This document shows, one piece after another, positions 1 through 10,997 of a stretch of 64,000 bases of DNA (within the stretch, counting starts at the first letter, position 1; the number at the start of each line of letters is the position of its first letter). The translations under genes and the position numbers were made by a program. The notes below the pieces were generated by a model. That model did not search any database. It worked only from the letters and a program-made list of their open reading frames with translations, and had not been told where the DNA came from. This DNA comes from Anastrepha obliqua (Eukaryota; Arthropoda; Insecta; Diptera; Tephritidae): positions 25,580,001-25,644,000 of the forward strand of contig NC_072895.1 of the NCBI RefSeq assembly GCF_027943255.1, in the 5' to 3' direction.

Positions 1-219
1 AAAAAATGAAACGTTCGCTAAACAAGAGATTTTCCGCGGCACCTTCTGTAACAAAAATCCAATCAGCACATTGTTTTATAGTTACACCACATAATAAACT
101 CAACGTTTATAGGTACTCGAATGACCATGAACCGCTCGCCATTGTCCAATATTAATCAGCCGTTTTGAAATATAAAACCATTTAAAGAGAGTTACTATCA
201 ATCAGCTAATATACTATAA

Positions 220-330
220 GAGCTAATAAATTAATTAAAACACCAAAAAATAAACCTTTAATCAACCCCTTTCAGGGCTAATAAAGTAGCTAAAACACCA
301 AAAAATAAATCATCAATCAGCCCTTTTTAG
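220..330. repeat. Two tandem copies of an AT-rich 55-bp unit
   Basis: Two head-to-tail units (about 220-274 and 275-330) share the order gctaataaa..., aaaacaccaaaaaataaa and a closing aatcarccc..tttcag/tttag. They differ by scattered substitutions. No coding potential or transposon end was seen in them. The first 219 bases hold nothing I recognise. Confidence 0.7.
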
Positions 331-354
331 GGCTATAAAACAACATTGATTTGA

Positions 355-660
355 CATATTGGATCCGCCATTTTGAATTTGAAAAACTGATATCGGATTC
401 GTCATTAGCGACCTCGAAAACCCCCGAGTAACAAATTTTAAGCAAATTAAAAAAAATTTCGAAAATATCCGCCATTTTGAATTTTGAAAAACTGACATCG
501 GGTTCGTCATCAGCGACCCCGAAAACCCCCAAGTGATGAGTTTCAAGCGAATCCAAAAAAATTTTCGAAAAATGTCCGCCATATTGGATCCGCCATTTTG
601 AATTTTGAAAATCTGATTTCAGATTCGTAATCAGCGACCCCAAAAACATTTAAATATATC
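355..660. repeat. Three degenerate tandem units of about 115 bp
   Basis: Each unit begins near ccgccattttgaatttt, continues with a gattcgtcatcagcgacc-like block and a ccccgaaaaccccc block, and ends in an A-rich stretch. Units start near 366, 471 and 591. Open frames on the minus strand here are by-products of the repeat and change between units, so I do not call them genes. The stretch 661-896 has no recognisable feature. Confidence 0.75.
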
Positions 661-1516
661 ATGAGTCATCATTTTTGAACCTATTTTTAAAAGTAATTGA
701 TAGATATATCTGCAAATTTTGGAATTTAGTGTCTTTGAGGTGACACAGTAATGACGCCATTTTGAATTTTCAAATTTGCCACTTTGCAATTGAAAGGGCA
801 TGAGTTTACGAGTATTTTGACATATTATATGATTATTTTCATCCCATATAATTTTGGACAGAGCTTTGGTCCAGTTGACGTGGAACGCCCCATATATGTA
901 GGAAGGCCACACGTAAGGCAGACAAGAAGTGGACAGTATTACAGAATACTGTAAAATGCGACCCTACTGACTGGACGAACGGTCACCCTACCGAATAAGC
1001 TAAGCGTCTGACCGAAGAAAAACCGAAGACAGTTTGAATTCGAAGCCCGTACAGGCAACGTCGCGAAACTTAAAAACCCGTACACATATATATAAGTTAA
1101 CACATCCGGTCAGACAAAGTCAACGACTGCAGTTCTGCACGATCAGCAAAGCTGCAACAATGTTTAATGCCAATTATGCCAAACTCCACAATACGTTGCC
1201 GTCAACATTCCATGCGCCGTCGCGACGTTGAAACATAATCCATTCAGCATAATCGCTGACACAGCGATTATAGGTCAGGGCTAGCTTATGTTAAGAATAT
1301 TTTGTCATTTATATTGTAGTACGGATTTGACCAATAAAGGAACAAGTAATAATTCTATTTCGCTGATTTAACTTCGTGCAGAGATCACAAGTGAACAGTC
1401 CGAGCATATTAATTATTAACTTATATATTGTAAATAACTTATATAACTGTAAATAACTAAAATAACTGTAACATATAACATATGTATATAACTGTAACAA
1501 AAAACTGTACATATAT

Positions 1517-4500
1517 CGCACCCCCGCAAGAAAAGCGACACAACTCAAAAATTTTCAAATTTCATATTATGTGCCCATTATATTCTAAAGAAGTCAATAG
1601 TCAATCAGGAAAAATGTCACAAGTTAAATTTCTGTAATTCTCCCGAGAGGCCACTAGTGTCGTTTTGTACTTTCCCGCCAAACAACTTTGTTGATTCAAG
1701 AAAGGTGACACATTACAGTTGTGTCTAGATCTCCAACGAGTGAGGTTGTTACGCTGCTCCGGAAAACCGACATATTTTAAGTTGTGACAGTTTTCGTGTT
1801 GCATCCTGTTTGCTTTGAAAGTGGAAAATAGACATTATTTTGATTTATGACGTTTTTCCTGTTTTAATTGAAAGTAACAAGAAGACATTATAATAATATT
1901 TTGGATTAGGACACTTTTCTTGTTCCATGTAAGTATATTGTTGACGATTTATTTTGTGATATGTCACTTTTTCTGTTATGTCATTTTTATTTTATTTGCA
2001 TTTATGACAGGAATGCCATTAAAAAAACTCTTCGTTTATGTTACAACCACATAATCGTATATAATACAACGTGTTATGTGCAGTTATTTTATTTTTCTAA
2101 ATAAACGAACTAATTAAGGGACAGTTCAATAAGCATTGATTTTAAAACTATCAAATATTTCATTTTGTTTTAGATAAAATGGATTCGTCTTCTCGAGCTT
2201 CGAGAATTTTACGATTGTGCTTGGAAGATGAGAATAACACCGATACCTTGGAAACATCTGTTGATATTGGGAGTATTGAAGTACAAAACCCCAATTATGT
2301 TGAACTTGAAAATATTGAATCTGGGGAACCCATGCAAGCTGCTGAATCCTCGGCTGTTCCAGATAATTTACAGCAGTATACTATGGAAATGGACGAGAAA
2401 ATAGATACAAAATTCGTCTTAAGAAAAATAGAAAATGGTGTAGTATCTAAAGTATCTGATCATGAAAATTTAGAAACTGTATCAGATGAAAGCAATGCTG
2501 ATTTAAACCTAAGCGATGATTCAATAGCCGACCCCAGCTTTTCTTCATCTGAGTCAACATCAAGTGATGAATCAACATCAAGTAATGAATTAACATTAAG
2601 TGACGAATCATCACCACCAAGTTCGTCTTCTAAACGTGGTAAGAAGAGAGTAATTAGAATTTCAGCAAGAAAAAAAGAGACAGCGAAACGACTCAGAAAT
2701 ATGGGAAAAGAATATCAATCCGTTTCCAAGACGTCCAAAATAATCAAAGCCAGAGAAATTTTAGCACCATGCACAGACAAATGCAAACTTTCATGCTCAA
2801 CCAAGTTTTCAGAAAATCAAAGAAAGACCATTTTCAACAACTATTGGGCACTTGGCAACTTAGAACAACAACGATCTTTTATTGCTGGGAACATTGAAAG
2901 TATACAGCCCAAATATAGGTACACGCGCACGGAAAACCACAGAAAATTGAACAACGCATTCTACTTTCAGATAGAGGCAAAAAAATTGAGAGTTTGCAAA
3001 CTATTCTTTAAGAATACGTTGGGAATCAACGACAGACCTATAAGAACAGTTTTGGAAAAAAAAGAAAATGGATTTCTTAAACCAGAGAAGAGGGGAAAAC
3101 ACTCAAATCATTTCACAGTTGCACCTGGTATAAAAGAATCCGTAAGAAACCATATCAACTCGATACCACGCATGGAAAGCCATTACCTCCGTGCCACTAC
3201 TTCCAGAGAGTACATAGATGGAGGTAAAAGTTTAGCTGACTTACATAGAGACTACATGAAAGAACAAGCCGAAAAAAAACAACCAGCAGCAAATCTTATG
3301 ATGTACTCACGTATTTTTAATGGGGAGTTTAATATTTCATTTTTTTCCCCGAAAAAAGATTTATGCAATTTGTGCGAATCTTACAAAAACGCACCAGAAG
3401 TACCAGGCACAAAGGAAAAAAACGAGAAGCATCAGGAAGAAAAAAGGTTAAGTCGTGAATCTAAAGAACAGGATAAAAGATGTGTTGGTGATAATTTTGT
3501 TCTTGCAACTTTTGATCTTCAAGCGGTGATGCCGTGTCCTAGAGGAAATTTATCAATATTTTATTACAAATCGAAAATAAATTCTTATAATTTTACGATT
3601 TGCGAAGTTGGTAACGATTCTGTGGAATGTTTTTTTTGGCACGAGGGCGAAGGACATCGTGGTGCGAATGAAATCGGATCTTGCATATTAAAGTATCTGG
3701 AGAAGAAAGCTTCTGAAATTAATAATGACAATTTGGAATTCACGTTCTACTCGGACAACTGTTGCGGACAAAACAAGAATCGGTATATAATTGCAATGTT
3801 TATGCATGCAGTTAAAACACTGAAAATAAAAGCTATTACACACAAATTCTTGATTTGCGGCCATACTCAGAATGAGGGTGATGCAGCCCATTCTGTAATT
3901 GAGAAACAGATAAAAAAGTCACTCAAAAGTGGTCCAATTATTATTCCCCAACAGTATGTCACAATAATACGAACAGCCAAGAAGCGTGGAAATCCATATC
4001 AGGTGAACGAAATGAGTCATTTAGATTTCTTTGATTTAAAACATTTAAGTAGTATGACAGGCACCAATTATGCTAAAGATGTGACTGGCAACACTATAAA
4101 AATGACTGATTTTAAAGTTCTGAGGTTTGAGAAGTCTAGACCAGATTCATTTCTTTTCAAACTGTCATACAAGGACGAATTTGCAGAAATTGAAGTTCGA
4201 AAGAGAAAACCCCAATCTTCTTCTGTTACTCTGAAGAAAGCTTACTCTAAAAAAATAGTGATCGAAGGAAAAAAAAAAGAAGACTGTTTGGAGTTGATCC
4301 GTTCAAATCACATCCCGCAAAGTTATTTCAGTATTTTTAATTCACTATTTTCTTAAATGTATGTACCTATTTAACAACAGTAGTTTTGTTTAAATTACAT
4401 ACTGCTTTGTAAGCAGAGTTATTTTTTGTTGTACCTACTGATGTTTAAAATTACATTAGTCATAAATAATAAAGCTAAATAAAGTGAAATATTATTATGT

Positions 4501-4791
4501 TTTTTATTACTATATTCAATACTGTCACAAATAAAAATACATCAATTAGCAACACAAGAAAAATGACACAAGTTAAAATAGGGGTAGTTTTGAAGACTCT
4601 GTATGCTTCAAAGTTGCTTAAAAATCTAAATTATACTTTTGAGTCTAAAAAACAACACAAAAAAATAAGTTCATGTGGACCAAGGATTAGTTTTGACTAA
4701 ATATAGCATTTTTATTTTTACAGTTTTTAATTTTTACTCTCCTGCACAATTTAATGTTTTTGACTTGTGTCACTTTTCTTGCGGGGGTGCG
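1517..4791 (+). mobile_element. Sola-like DNA transposon, apparently complete
   Basis: Terminal inverted repeats start CGCACCCCCGCAAGAAAAG at both ends and run about 33 bp with few mismatches. A 4-bp direct repeat, ATAT, flanks them (1513-1516 and 4792-4795). The 4-bp duplication and the single large transposase fit the Sola superfamily. Both subterminal regions carry further copies of a motif like TGTCAC..TTTTTC or its complement, for example near 1610, 1705, 1912, 1965 and 4560, which may be transposase binding sites. The element sits inside the LTR that spans 897-4851. Confidence 0.75.
2179..4356 (+). CDS. Sola-like transposase, 725 aa, open
   Basis: Single uninterrupted frame starting at ATG 2179. 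The first 170 residues are acidic and Ser-rich, followed by a basic KRGKKR stretch that could be a nuclear localisation signal. A Cys pair (CNLCES) lies around residues 395-398. The probable RNase-H-like catalytic core has Asp in FDLQAV (near 446), Asp in YSDNCCGQNKN (526), and an acidic residue in GHTQNEGDAAHS (Glu near 566). This YSDNCCGQN / GHxxNxxD pattern recurs in uncharacterised insect transposases. The assignment to Sola rests on that pattern plus the 4-bp target duplication. A short stretch ending in tttgttttag before the ATG could be a 5'-UTR intron acceptor. With no stops or shifts, this copy may be relatively young. Confidence 0.7.
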   Translation: MDSSSRASRILRLCLEDENNTDTLETSVDIGSIEVQNPNYVELENIESGEPMQAAESSAVPDNLQQYTMEMDEKIDTKFVLRKIENGVVSKVSDHENLETVSDESNADLNLSDDSIADPSFSSSESTSSDESTSSNELTLSDESSPPSSSSKRGKKRVIRISARKKETAKRLRNMGKEYQSVSKTSKIIKAREILAPCTDKCKLSCSTKFSENQRKTIFNNYWALGNLEQQRSFIAGNIESIQPKYRYTRTENHRKLNNAFYFQIEAKKLRVCKLFFKNTLGINDRPIRTVLEKKENGFLKPEKRGKHSNHFTVAPGIKESVRNHINSIPRMESHYLRATTSREYIDGGKSLADLHRDYMKEQAEKKQPAANLMMYSRIFNGEFNISFFSPKKDLCNLCESYKNAPEVPGTKEKNEKHQEEKRLSRESKEQDKRCVGDNFVLATFDLQAVMPCPRGNLSIFYYKSKINSYNFTICEVGNDSVECFFWHEGEGHRGANEIGSCILKYLEKKASEINNDNLEFTFYSDNCCGQNKNRYIIAMFMHAVKTLKIKAITHKFLICGHTQNEGDAAHSVIEKQIKKSLKSGPIIIPQQYVTIIRTAKKRGNPYQVNEMSHLDFFDLKHLSSMTGTNYAKDVTGNTIKMTDFKVLRFEKSRPDSFLFKLSYKDEFAEIEVRKRKPQSSSVTLKKAYSKKIVIEGKKKEDCLELIRSNHIPQSYFSIFNSLFS

Positions 4792-4854
4792 ATATATATA
4801 AAAATAAGAATAAACTTTTAAAAACGTGTACGAGTGTCTTTAATTCCTACAAAA

Positions 4855-4872
4855 TGGGGGCTCAACCGGGAT
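4855..4872 (+). promoter_or_regulatory. Primer-binding site, tRNA-Pro-like
   Basis: TGGGGGCTCAACCGGGAT lies 3 bases after the LTR end. It differs at two positions from the tRNA-Pro primer-binding site known from murine leukaemia virus. The same TGGGGGCTCAAC core follows LTR ends at 14035 and 59546, so at least three LTR elements here use the same primer type. Confidence 0.7.
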
Positions 4873-4927
4873 GAGCTAATAAATAAGAAAAGAAAACTTA
4901 AGACGGGTTGACTTAAGTACATGAGGA

Positions 4928-5930
4928 CGTAAAAGTGGACTAAGGGACAGACTTCTTAGACATTATAACCTCTTAGAAAGCGATGGCGAAGAAAGCGAAC
5001 GTGAGTCAGCTTACCAAGAAGTCGTAAATTCAGTACCGCAGACCGTAGTGACGAGACCATCTTTTACCTTAAAAGACATACAAGACAGTTTACCATCGTT
5101 TACTGGAACAGATACGCTAGATGTACATGACTGGACAAGAGAGTTTGAAGATAATGCCATTACATTGGGATGGAACGAACTTCAAAAATACGTACATACA
5201 TATATGCAAGGAGAAAACACTTTCTTTATAAAACTTTCCGCATTTTAAAAGTTATTACAACTCTTTTGCATTATGCCTAATAATAAGCAAAAGAAGCCAA
5301 CCAACGATGCTAAGGAAGCAGAGCCGACTGAAGATGCTCCTGCACAAAAGCAAGCAAAGGGCAAAGGTAATAAGAAGTCTCACAACTTTTGAAAGGAGCA
5401 GCCAAGTTATTTTTGCGAAGTCAAGCTGGTGTTAATGATTCGGATGCACTAAAAACAGCCATAATAGATGAGTTTGGTAAAAAATTATCGTTATTAGGAA
5501 TCCACCACATGCTGCAAGATAGGCGTAAAAAGTACAGTGAGTCGTTTAGGGAATACTTATATACACTGATGGAAATTGCAAAGCCAGTTAAAATGGATGA
5601 GGTTAGCATAATAGGGTATTTCGTTGAAGGGATTCCCGACGCGAGACAAAATAAAATTATTTTATACCAGGCACAAACAATCAAAGACCTAAAAGAAAAC
5701 TTAAAAGTGTATGAAAAGGTGTATCAATCACGGAAGTCCCAATCTGCACAAAGTACGTCGAAAGGTTCAGTTTTACAAGAAAGTGCAAATGTAAAAAAAT
5801 GTTTCAATATTTTAAAATGGACTCGACACGACTTTAACCCTTTCGCTTTGGGTTATTTAAATGCAATGCTAAATATCGGTGACAAATTTAACAAAAAAGG
5901 CAAATTCTTAAAAAAATGCTGTAAATAATT
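4928..5930 (+). pseudogene. Ty3/gypsy-type gag, broken by a 176-bp insert and truncated
   Basis: Reading starts with a basic stretch (RKSGLRDRLLRHYN) and continues through an acidic patch and a capsid-like region (SFTGTDTLDVHDWTREFE ... NAITLGWNELQKY) to 5209. An insert of foreign sequence follows (5210-5385), then the gag frame resumes at 5386 with LLKGAAKLF and continues through YSESFREYLYTLMEIAK and YFVEGIPDARQNK. The zinc-knuckle region begins (VKKCFN, about 5795-5815) but then runs into unrelated sequence to the stop at 5928. Comparison with the related gag at 14190-15478 shows the insert boundaries. It cannot make a normal Gag protein. Downstream pol is absent. Confidence 0.75.
5210..5385 (+). 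other. Foreign 176-bp insert in gag, resembling the 5' end of a messenger
   Basis: The segment lies exactly between two gag codons that are contiguous in the related copy at 14.4 kb. It has a pyrimidine-rich leader (ctttctttata..., aactcttttgcatt) and then an ATG at 5273. From there a frame of 39 codons reads into the gag flank and stops at 5392. The predicted peptide is Lys/Glu/Pro-rich (MPNNKQKKPTNDAKEAEP...), like a charged N-terminal tail of a cellular protein. I do not recognise the gene. There is no poly-A and no terminal repeat. Only CAA occurs at both edges, so it looks like template-switch capture during reverse transcription rather than a transposon. Confidence 0.55.
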
Positions 5931-6236
5931 ATTAGGTATAATTTCGTTTGACGTTACCAAAATATCAACTGGGTAATTAGAGTTGTAAAGTAAACTTCGT
6001 CGGGGATTCACCGTGGAGTGCGCCACCTGTCGCGGGGAAACCCGGACGTTTTAAAACTCGCTAAACAACGGCGTTGTTCGCACCTAATTGGCCCAACTCA
6101 ACTTCTGTAGTGTTTCACATCATTCAGTTGGTATTAATTTGAAATAAGTATCCGTCAAGTAATCGTTGATTTAACAAATATATTTAGATATATTGTAGCA
6201 GTTACGTTTATGTCGTATTACTCACATGCAAGTTAA
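5931..6236. other. Unassigned retroelement-like sequence
   Basis: No coding frame worth calling. The stretch at 5985-6060 (cgtcggggattcaccg...gcgggg) is GC-rich compared with its surroundings, and the rest is AT-rich. The same segment continues after the piggyBac-derived insert, at 6819. Confidence 0.4.
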
Positions 6237-6814
6237 CCCTTTGCACTCGTATGTCACACTGGAGGCGACAATACTAATTTACTCTACAACTCGTATGTCA
6301 CACTGGAGGTGACAATACTAATGTATGCCTGTAACCAATAGCACTAAATAACTGTAAAATACATACGGTATTCGAGATCTTACACAGTTATAATTTGTCA
6401 AGTTTTTGCTTTCCTTAGTGGGAGATTTCAGACAAAGAGCTAAAAAACGTGGGCGACCATCAACATCAGATGTAGAGAATCGACTTGATGGAAAACTCCA
6501 CATTTTAGTACCTCATCCGGGGAAAAAACATAATGATTGTATGGTCTGTTCTAACAGAAAAGCTAAGGGCGAAAGGAAGACAACTGTTTATTTCTGCGAA
6601 ACATGCGAAAGACATCCTTTTCTTCACGTTGGAAATTGTTTTAAAAAGTATCACACTGTAAAAGATTACAAAAAATAAAACATTTTATATTAATAATTAA
6701 TGAAATAAATATAATACGTTGAATTCTACGACTGTAAATTACTTTAATTCATTTAGCTAAAAATAATAACAAGTTGACACGCAACAACTTTGAAAATAAA
6801 TCGAGTGCAAAGGG
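6237..6814 (+). mobile_element. Internally deleted piggyBac element (578 bp)
   Basis: Flanked by TTAA (6233-6236 and 6815-6818) with inverted ends CCCTTTGCACTCG. Near the left end a 44-bp block containing tcgtatgtcacactggagg is repeated in tandem (from 6246 and 6290). Only the 3' part of a transposase gene remains inside, so it must have been mobilised by a related full element, if at all. Confidence 0.85.
6409..6678 (+). pseudogene. piggyBac transposase, C-terminal fragment
   Basis: The remaining frame encodes the tail of a piggyBac transposase: a basic RQRAKKRGRPS block, then a cysteine-rich domain (CMVCSNRKAKGERKTTVYFC..C) ending in KKYHTVKDYKK. That cysteine/histidine domain binds the element ends in the piggyBac family. 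The catalytic core is missing. No start codon of its own is evident, and the fragment is fused to the short subterminal region. Confidence 0.8.
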
Positions 6815-6818
6815 TTAA

Positions 6819-7480
6819 TACCCTACTCTGGTAAGCCGCATAACGGCAAATATATACAAAAACTTAGAGTAAGTAATACTTCTTAAAGCTTGCATAAGCA
6901 CTAATTGGATGATGAAATAAGCTCATCCAATAGTGAAATATTTACTGTAAATATAAACAATTATTTGTTAAGGATAGAATTACAATAAGCAATACTTTTG
7001 AAAGCTAGCATAAGCACAAATTTATAAACATAAACAATTATTTGTCAAGTACTTTTAAAGCTAGCATAAGCACAAATTAGAGGATGATGAAATAAGCTCA
7101 TCCAGTAGTGAAAGATTTATTGTAAACACAAACAATTATTTGTTAAGTATAGAGTAATCAAAAATTTGGTATAAAAGAAATAACGTAAGAATAAAAGACT
7201 CACTTCAAGTTGGACTTGGAAAGCAATCGTGTTGTTTTATTTTTTTAACGCTCACCCGCGTTATAACTTTAATTTGCATACATAACTCATGACTGCGCAA
7301 TGCGCATCATAACACGATCAGTAATATAGTCGACATCGTTCGCTCAAGATACACAACCAGTTTTCAATATATAAAAGTATTTAAGTTGTTATATTCTAAA
7401 TAAAATTATATATAATAATTATTATTTAGTTATTGTTATTTTAACACCCACCAACAACAATATTGTATAGATATTGTTCA
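6819..7480. repeat. LTR-like AT-rich region with about 90-bp tandem units
   Basis: Three imperfect units (about 6885-6975, 6990-7045 and 7047-7150) share aagctagcataagcaca, atgatgaaataagctcatcca and aaacaattatttgttaag. They are followed by ataaaagactcacttcaag and a T-rich stretch typical of LTR U3/R regions. No PBS or gag follows. No gene seen. Confidence 0.5.
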
Positions 7481-7675
7481 GAATTCGTCCAATCTGGCAC
7501 CACCTTAATTTATAGCAACTTCCTATGTACTATAACATATTTACTATGTATTGGTATTATTTCTTCGTACGCATCTGTTATTTACTTCATGATGCACATA
7601 CATACATATGGTATTTATGCACAGTTAGCTTTAAACAGTTTTTTTCCTTTGTACTTAAAATGAGACGCTCAATAA
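7481..7675. repeat. Dispersed repeat, copy 1 (second copy at 29029)
   Basis: From gaattcgtccaatctggc to gagacgctcaataaaattca this block matches 29029-29625 almost base for base, except that the second copy has a solo LTR inserted (29167-29548) and a short extra cctgatatc stretch. The uninterrupted copy here defines the target site of that LTR. No coding function is apparent. Confidence 0.8.
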
Positions 7676-7789
7676 AATTCATTGCTTGTACAGCTTCGAA
7701 GTGATCACGTTGTATATTTTTGCTTAAACAGATATATTTGGTAAGTATTTGATTTTATTTATATTTATTTTAATTTTAGAAGCATTTAA

Positions 7790-8519
7790 GGGGTCAGTCT
7801 ACTTTGGAGACTCGAAAAAAAGGCTATATTCGTGATTTTTTTTTTGAGAAAACTATAAATGATAGTAATATAAAATTTGTTTGATTTAATAAATAAAGTC
7901 TTAAAATTCAGAAATAAATTTTTTTTTATTCAATTTTATAGTATTTTTAGTAAAAAAATAGCAGTGAAGCGTAACGTCTCAAACATGGGTTGGTGAGGCA
8001 GCTCCATCAGAACTCAAGAACGGCTTGTCTGAAACAAAAAAATCAAAATGTTTCAGATTCAGTAAGATACTGGCTACAAAATGACCCTCGGATATTAGGT
8101 TTTAATGAAGACAAAAAAAATGGCTGATAAAAATGGAAAATTTTTGATAGAACGGTTTTTTTTTCGCATATTTAAAAAAAATATATAGTAAAAATTTAAA
8201 ATTTCAAAACCCCCGAGCGTCAATTTGGTGCAAATTATGTCTAAAATAGGTGATCCAAATTTTATGAAAATCGGTTGATTAGTTTTTGAGATACAGTGGA
8301 GCTAGATTTTGAAAACGTTGTTTTGAGAAAAACGCGTTTAAAGTTTTTAATGCACGCTATACGCGCAGGTAGACGAAATGATGTTCAGGTAAAAAAAAAT
8401 AGTTAGAGTGCTCGGATTTTCTTAAAATTTTTACACAATATTTCTGGATATATATACTTTCAAATTATGCAAAAAAAAAAAAATTGAAAAATTTTAAAGT
8501 GACAAAGTAGACTAACCCC
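7790..8519. mobile_element. TTAA-flanked non-autonomous element A (730 bp)
   Basis: TTAA on both sides (7786-7789 and 8520-8523) with inverted ends GGGGTYAGTCTACTTTG. No open frame of note. The core at 8320-8346 (TTTTGAGAAAAACGCGTTTA) is shared with the three other TTAA elements listed here. Confidence 0.8.
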
Positions 8520-9344
8520 TTAACTTTCCAGAATTTTTGTCAAGTGAAAAAAATATCGGTAATCGTATTATATACATTTAAATAAATATGTTTCTTTGCG
8601 TCATACGTTTACTCTGTCATATTGAATTAATTTTAACACATATTTTATTATATTGTTTTTTAATTGATTTTTTTTTAGCCCATAATAAAATGAGTGGAAC
8701 AAACAAGAAAAAAACTTGTCAATATTCGGAGGAATATTTAAAATTTGGGTTCATACCCGCTGTTCACGATGAGCGGATGCCGTTTTGTCGTTTATGCCAG
8801 CAATGCTTAACCAACGAATCAATGAAACGAGGTCGTCTTGAGGCGCATTTGAAGGCGAAACATAGTGCTCATATAAATTCAGATTTGAGTTACTTTAAAA
8901 GAAAAGTTTGAAAAAAGAACAACATTACAGTCTCTATTTACTGCTCGTTCTTTAACAAATAATCGTCTTTCTGAGGCTAGTTATCAAATTTCTTTATTAA
9001 TCGCTAAAACTGGAAAAAATCACACTATAGGAGAGAATTTGATAAAACCGTCAATATCAGCATTTCTTAAAACGGTTCTGGAAAAAGATGACAAAGATGT
9101 AAAAGCTATGCCACTCAGTAACAATACTGTTAGCAGAAGAATAGACGAAATGAGTGAAGATATTGAAAAACAACTTGTTGAAAAGCTGAAAACAAGAAAT
9201 TTCCCAGTACAAATGGATGAATCAACTTTGAGAGACAGGGAGGCAGTATTGATAACCCATGTAAGATATATTGATGAAGGACATTTTACTGAAGAAATGT
9301 TGTTCTGTAAAAGATTAGAAAGCACCACTACCTCCAAAGATATA

Positions 9345-10997
9345 CAGTGACTCACAAAAGTATTTTGCATGAGAAGACAAATAAGTTCACGCTTCAATTC
9401 CTGTATATTTTTTAAATTCATTTGTTAATTATTTCATAAATTCTTAAACATAAACCTTATATCTACATAAACAATGTATTAAAACTTTAAAAGAAAAATA
9501 TGTCCCAATGTAAACGTAAAAAAAGTAAAATAAAATAGAATTCATTGCTCACAAAAGTATTTTGCTTTTGACTAGGTGGTGTACAAATATACTAATTTCT
9601 ATTAATTCAATATTTCGTATGATAACCATTATTTTTGGAAACTGCTTCCAAGCGCCTTGGCATAGATTCTATTAACTTGCGACAAAAGTCAAGAGGTATT
9701 TTTTCCCATTCTTGGAGTAAAACATCGTTAAGGTCACTTTTTGACGAAATTTTGTGTTCTCGCACTCTTTCTTCGAGATAGGCCCACAGATTTTTTATGG
9801 GGTTGATATCGGGACTTTGGGGAGGTAATACAAATGTTTTGTATTAAAAAGTATCCACATTTTGACATCATGAGCTGTATGCTTGGGGTCGTTGTCCTGT
9901 TGAAACAAAAAGTGGTTAGACGACATTCCCATTTTTTCTGCCCTGGAATGTAAGTTGTCTTTGAGAATAGACAAATAAAGATGTTTATCCATCGTTCCAT
10001 CTATAAACACCAGCTTTCCGACTCCGTGGGCCGACATACAACCCCACACCATGACGGAACCTCCACCGTGCTTAACAGTGGATTTAACATTTTTTAATCG
10101 CAGCTCTTCATTTGGCTTCCGCCATACCATACGACGTCCGTCCGGACCAAAAATGTTGTATTTGCTTTCATCACTAAATATGACGGTTTTCCAAAACTCA
10201 AAACTTTTGGTTTTATAGGTGTTGGCGAATAAAAGCCGCTTTGCTTTATTGCCTTGTGAAATCAGTGGTTTTTTCCTTGCTGCACGACCGTGAATATTGT
10301 TGCTTCTGAGGGCTCTGCGCACTGTCTCATCGGATACTTCAATCTGAAAGGTTGCTTTTATTTTGTCATTGATTTTTGGGGCTGATAAATGTGGGTTTTT
10401 GCGATTTTCTTTCAATATTTGGCGTTCTTCTCTCTCAGTTAGCAACTTTGGTCGACCAAAACGGGTTAAATTTTCTAAATTACCGCGTTCTTTACACCGT
10501 TTTATTACATTTTCTATCGTTTGGCGGCATCGACTAAACATATTGCAAATATATTTCGTAGATTTTCCTTCATTATGGAGATGTAAAATAATTTTTTTTT
10601 CAGCTGTAGTTAGTTCTTTACCCTTTGGCATTTCCGATATGCACAGTACCACAATTACAAACGAAATGAACTCAATTACAAATAAAATTGATTATAATAC
10701 GCACTTGTAGCCACAACTTCAGCGAAAACAGAAAAAGTAACTGAACTGCGTCCAGTAACGGTATCTATAAACAATAAGCAAAATACTTTTGTGAGCACAC
10801 ATTTTCATTGCTACGCACGTTTTTTGTTATATGCACCTAACGGTACAATTTTTGTGCATGATGTGTAGCCCAATTGCTAAGACAGTGCTCAATAATGCGT
10901 GTAAGTATTAACATTTTTATTTTCGGATACTTAGTACATACAAAATCTTAAATTTGTACATACGCGCTATTATGCAAAATACTTCTGTGAGCCACTG
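9345..10997 (-). mobile_element. Tc1-like element 1 (1653 bp) with IR/DR ends
   Basis: Inserted at TA (9343-9344 and 10998-10999). Ends begin CAGTGACTCACAAAAGTATT. A second copy of CTCACAAAAGTATTTTGC lies about 200 bp inside each end (near 9548 and, inverted, near 10778), giving the inverted-repeat/direct-repeat layout known from several Tc1 lineages. The transposase is on the minus strand. Outside the element, the hAT reading frame resumes directly across the TA. Confidence 0.9.
9607..10631 (-). pseudogene. Tc1-type transposase, one frameshift and lost catalytic Glu
   Basis: Begins MPKGKELTTAEKKI at 10631. N-terminal paired-like helix-turn-helix domains (IICNMFSRCRQTIENVIKR-type region, then GRPKLLTERE) precede the catalytic core: first Asp in IFSDESKYNIFG, second Asp in FQQDNDPKHTA. 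Near 9816-9825 the frame shifts. The continuing frame reads PPQSPDINPIKNLWAYLEERV and ends in GYHTKY at the TCA complement 9607-9609. In the DD34E signature the last acid is the E of NPIE; here the codon is AAA, giving NPIK. The protein would therefore be inactive even without the frameshift. Confidence 0.9.

Larger units (their letters stand above)
897..4851 (+). mobile_element. 5' LTR of a Ty3/gypsy-type retrotransposon, split by a Sola-like element
   Basis: The LTR starts TGTAGG (897) and ends CCTACA (4846-4851), so its edges are inverted repeats of each other. It is followed after three A's by a primer-binding site. Without the transposon at 1517-4791 it would be about 680 bp. A similar start is seen at 12994 (TGTAGGAGTGACAG), ahead of a related gag. 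No matching 3' LTR is present, so the element is truncated downstream. The open frames inside the LTR look like chance. Confidence 0.7.

Noticed and set aside
317..912. Several minus-strand frames of 89-110 codons
   Set aside because: They read the antisense of the tandem repeat; the same words recur because the DNA repeats, not because of a protein family.
1034..1231. 65-codon plus-strand frame inside the first LTR
   Set aside because: It starts at TTG, has no family signature and lies wholly within LTR sequence.
4497..4700. 67-codon frame near the right end of the first Sola-like element
   Set aside because: It covers the subterminal repeats and has no independent support.
5849..5875. TTAACCCTTTCGC as a further piggyBac end
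   Set aside because: No partner end or transposase remnant with this terminus lies in range.
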